Position numbers and translations under genes: made by a program. Source: Clostridiales bacterium UBA4653 (GTDB taxonomy: Bacteria; Bacillota; Clostridia; Oscillospirales; CAG-272). Taken from it: a stretch of 6,876 nucleotides of DNA. The stretch is from positions 1 to 6,876 of the forward strand of contig DHMB01000090.1 of the NCBI GenBank assembly GCA_002405565.1, written 5' to 3'. The notes under the pieces were generated by a model, which did not search any database, was not told the origin of the DNA, and saw nothing but the letters and a program-made list of their open reading frames with translations. This document shows, piece after piece, positions 6,326-6,876 of the stretch; position 1 is the stretch's first letter, and every line of letters starts with the position of its first letter.

Positions 6326-6876
6326 TTATATTTTAGCTGCGTCCGTTGCCGCCGCGACAGCGGTTGCGAACGCCGATTGCAGGTTGAAACCGCCGGTGTA
6401 TGCGTCAACATCGATCATTTCTCCGGCGAAATACAGATTTTTTATCAGTTTTGATTTCATCGTCTGCGGGGATATTTCCGAAACGGAAACGCCGCCTCCC
6501 GTGACGATCGCCTCGCTTATCGGGCGGAAGCCTGTGACTGTCAGCTTTATTGCTTTGAGAGAAGCGACTATGTTCTTCCGCTCCGCCTTTGTTATCGAGT
6601 TTGCCGCTCTGTCACCTCGCACGCCGCAGATGTCGCAGAACGGAATTATCATTTTTGAGGGGAGAAGAGACCCCAGAACGGACGAAAAGTGCTTGTTTTT
6701 GTTCTTATCGAATTCGGAGAGCAGACGCCTGTCAAGCGTTTCCTCGTCCAGAGCGGGCTTTTCGTCGATTATCACTTCATATTTTCCGCTTGTCATCGGT
6801 CGCATATGTGCGGAAGCGGATAGGATGACGGGCCCGCTTACGCCGAAGTGCGTGAAGAGCAGCTCGCCGAAGTCCT
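6326..6876 (-). CDS. NAD(P)/FAD-dependent oxidoreductase, HI0933 (YhiN/BaiN) family, C-terminal part
   Basis: Only the last 182 residues are in the window; the N-terminal half, which carries the FAD dinucleotide-binding motif, lies beyond 6876. The fragment opens with FGELLFTHFGVSGPVIL, a conserved block of the HI0933-like flavoprotein family. It later shows GFRPISEAIVTGGGVSV, followed by SKLIKNLYFAGEMIDVDAYTGGFNLQ, the C-terminal FAD-contacting block (GE...D...GGFN). Family proteins are about 400-420 residues long. Their physiological reaction is mostly unknown; annotations such as aminoacetone oxidase or BaiN-type bile-acid enzyme are carried over from a few members and should not be assumed here. 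The last residues (SAFATAVAAATDAAKI) are alanine-rich and diverge from the usual AFSTGYLAG ending. It is the upstream neighbour of cmk by 17 bases, as in many Clostridia, presumably in the same operon. Confidence 0.93.
   Translation of the reverse strand, partial: DFGELLFTHFGVSGPVILSASAHMRPMTSGKYEVIIDEKPALDEETLDRRLLSEFDKNKNKHFSSVLGSLLPSKMIIPFCDICGVRGDRAANSITKAERKNIVASLKAIKLTVTGFRPISEAIVTGGGVSVSEISPQTMKSKLIKNLYFAGEMIDVDAYTGGFNLQSAFATAVAAATDAAKI

Noticed and set aside
1..6876. Mobile element, CRISPR array, defence system or prophage
   Set aside because: No transposase, integrase, terminal inverted repeats, direct-repeat array or phage gene is visible; the coding regions are housekeeping genes and an exporter pair.

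Overview
The window reads as chromosomal DNA from a Gram-positive anaerobe of the class Clostridia (Bacillota). Three things point there. IspH is fused to ribosomal protein S1, an arrangement established for that group. The gene order flavoprotein - cmk - plsC - ispH/S1 is typical of it. The Shine-Dalgarno sites are strong (GGAGG or AAGGAGG). Assignment below class level is not possible from this sequence. All recognisable genes lie on the minus strand, so transcription runs from 6876 towards 1, and coding density is close to complete.

From 6876 down to 3033 there is a tightly packed housekeeping operon. It holds the C-terminal part of a HI0933-family FAD oxidoreductase, cytidylate kinase (cmk), a 1-acylglycerol-3-phosphate acyltransferase (plsC), and a 661-residue fusion of IspH (last step of the MEP isoprenoid pathway) with four S1 RNA-binding domains. 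The junctions are 17 nt, 1 nt and a 4-nt ATGA overlap, so translation is probably coupled. A strong hairpin with a U-run follows the S1 stop codon and closes the unit.

From 2947 down to 1 there is a pair of ABC exporter half-transporter genes separated by one base. They look like a TM287/TM288-type heterodimer. The first gene product (574 aa) carries the degenerate ATPase site: Asp instead of Glu after Walker B, and Gln instead of the switch His. The second gene is cut by the window edge within its nucleotide-binding domain. It has an in-frame TGA at codon 17, although its start, Shine-Dalgarno site and the remaining 390 codons look intact.

I see no RNA gene, CRISPR array, mobile element or phage gene, and no stretch over 300 bases without a gene. 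I did not find an undescribed system. The points most worth checking are the nonsense codon in the second ABC gene, and a strong internal Shine-Dalgarno/ATG exactly at the IspH-S1 junction with a change in codon use across it, which suggests S1 may also be made as a separate protein.
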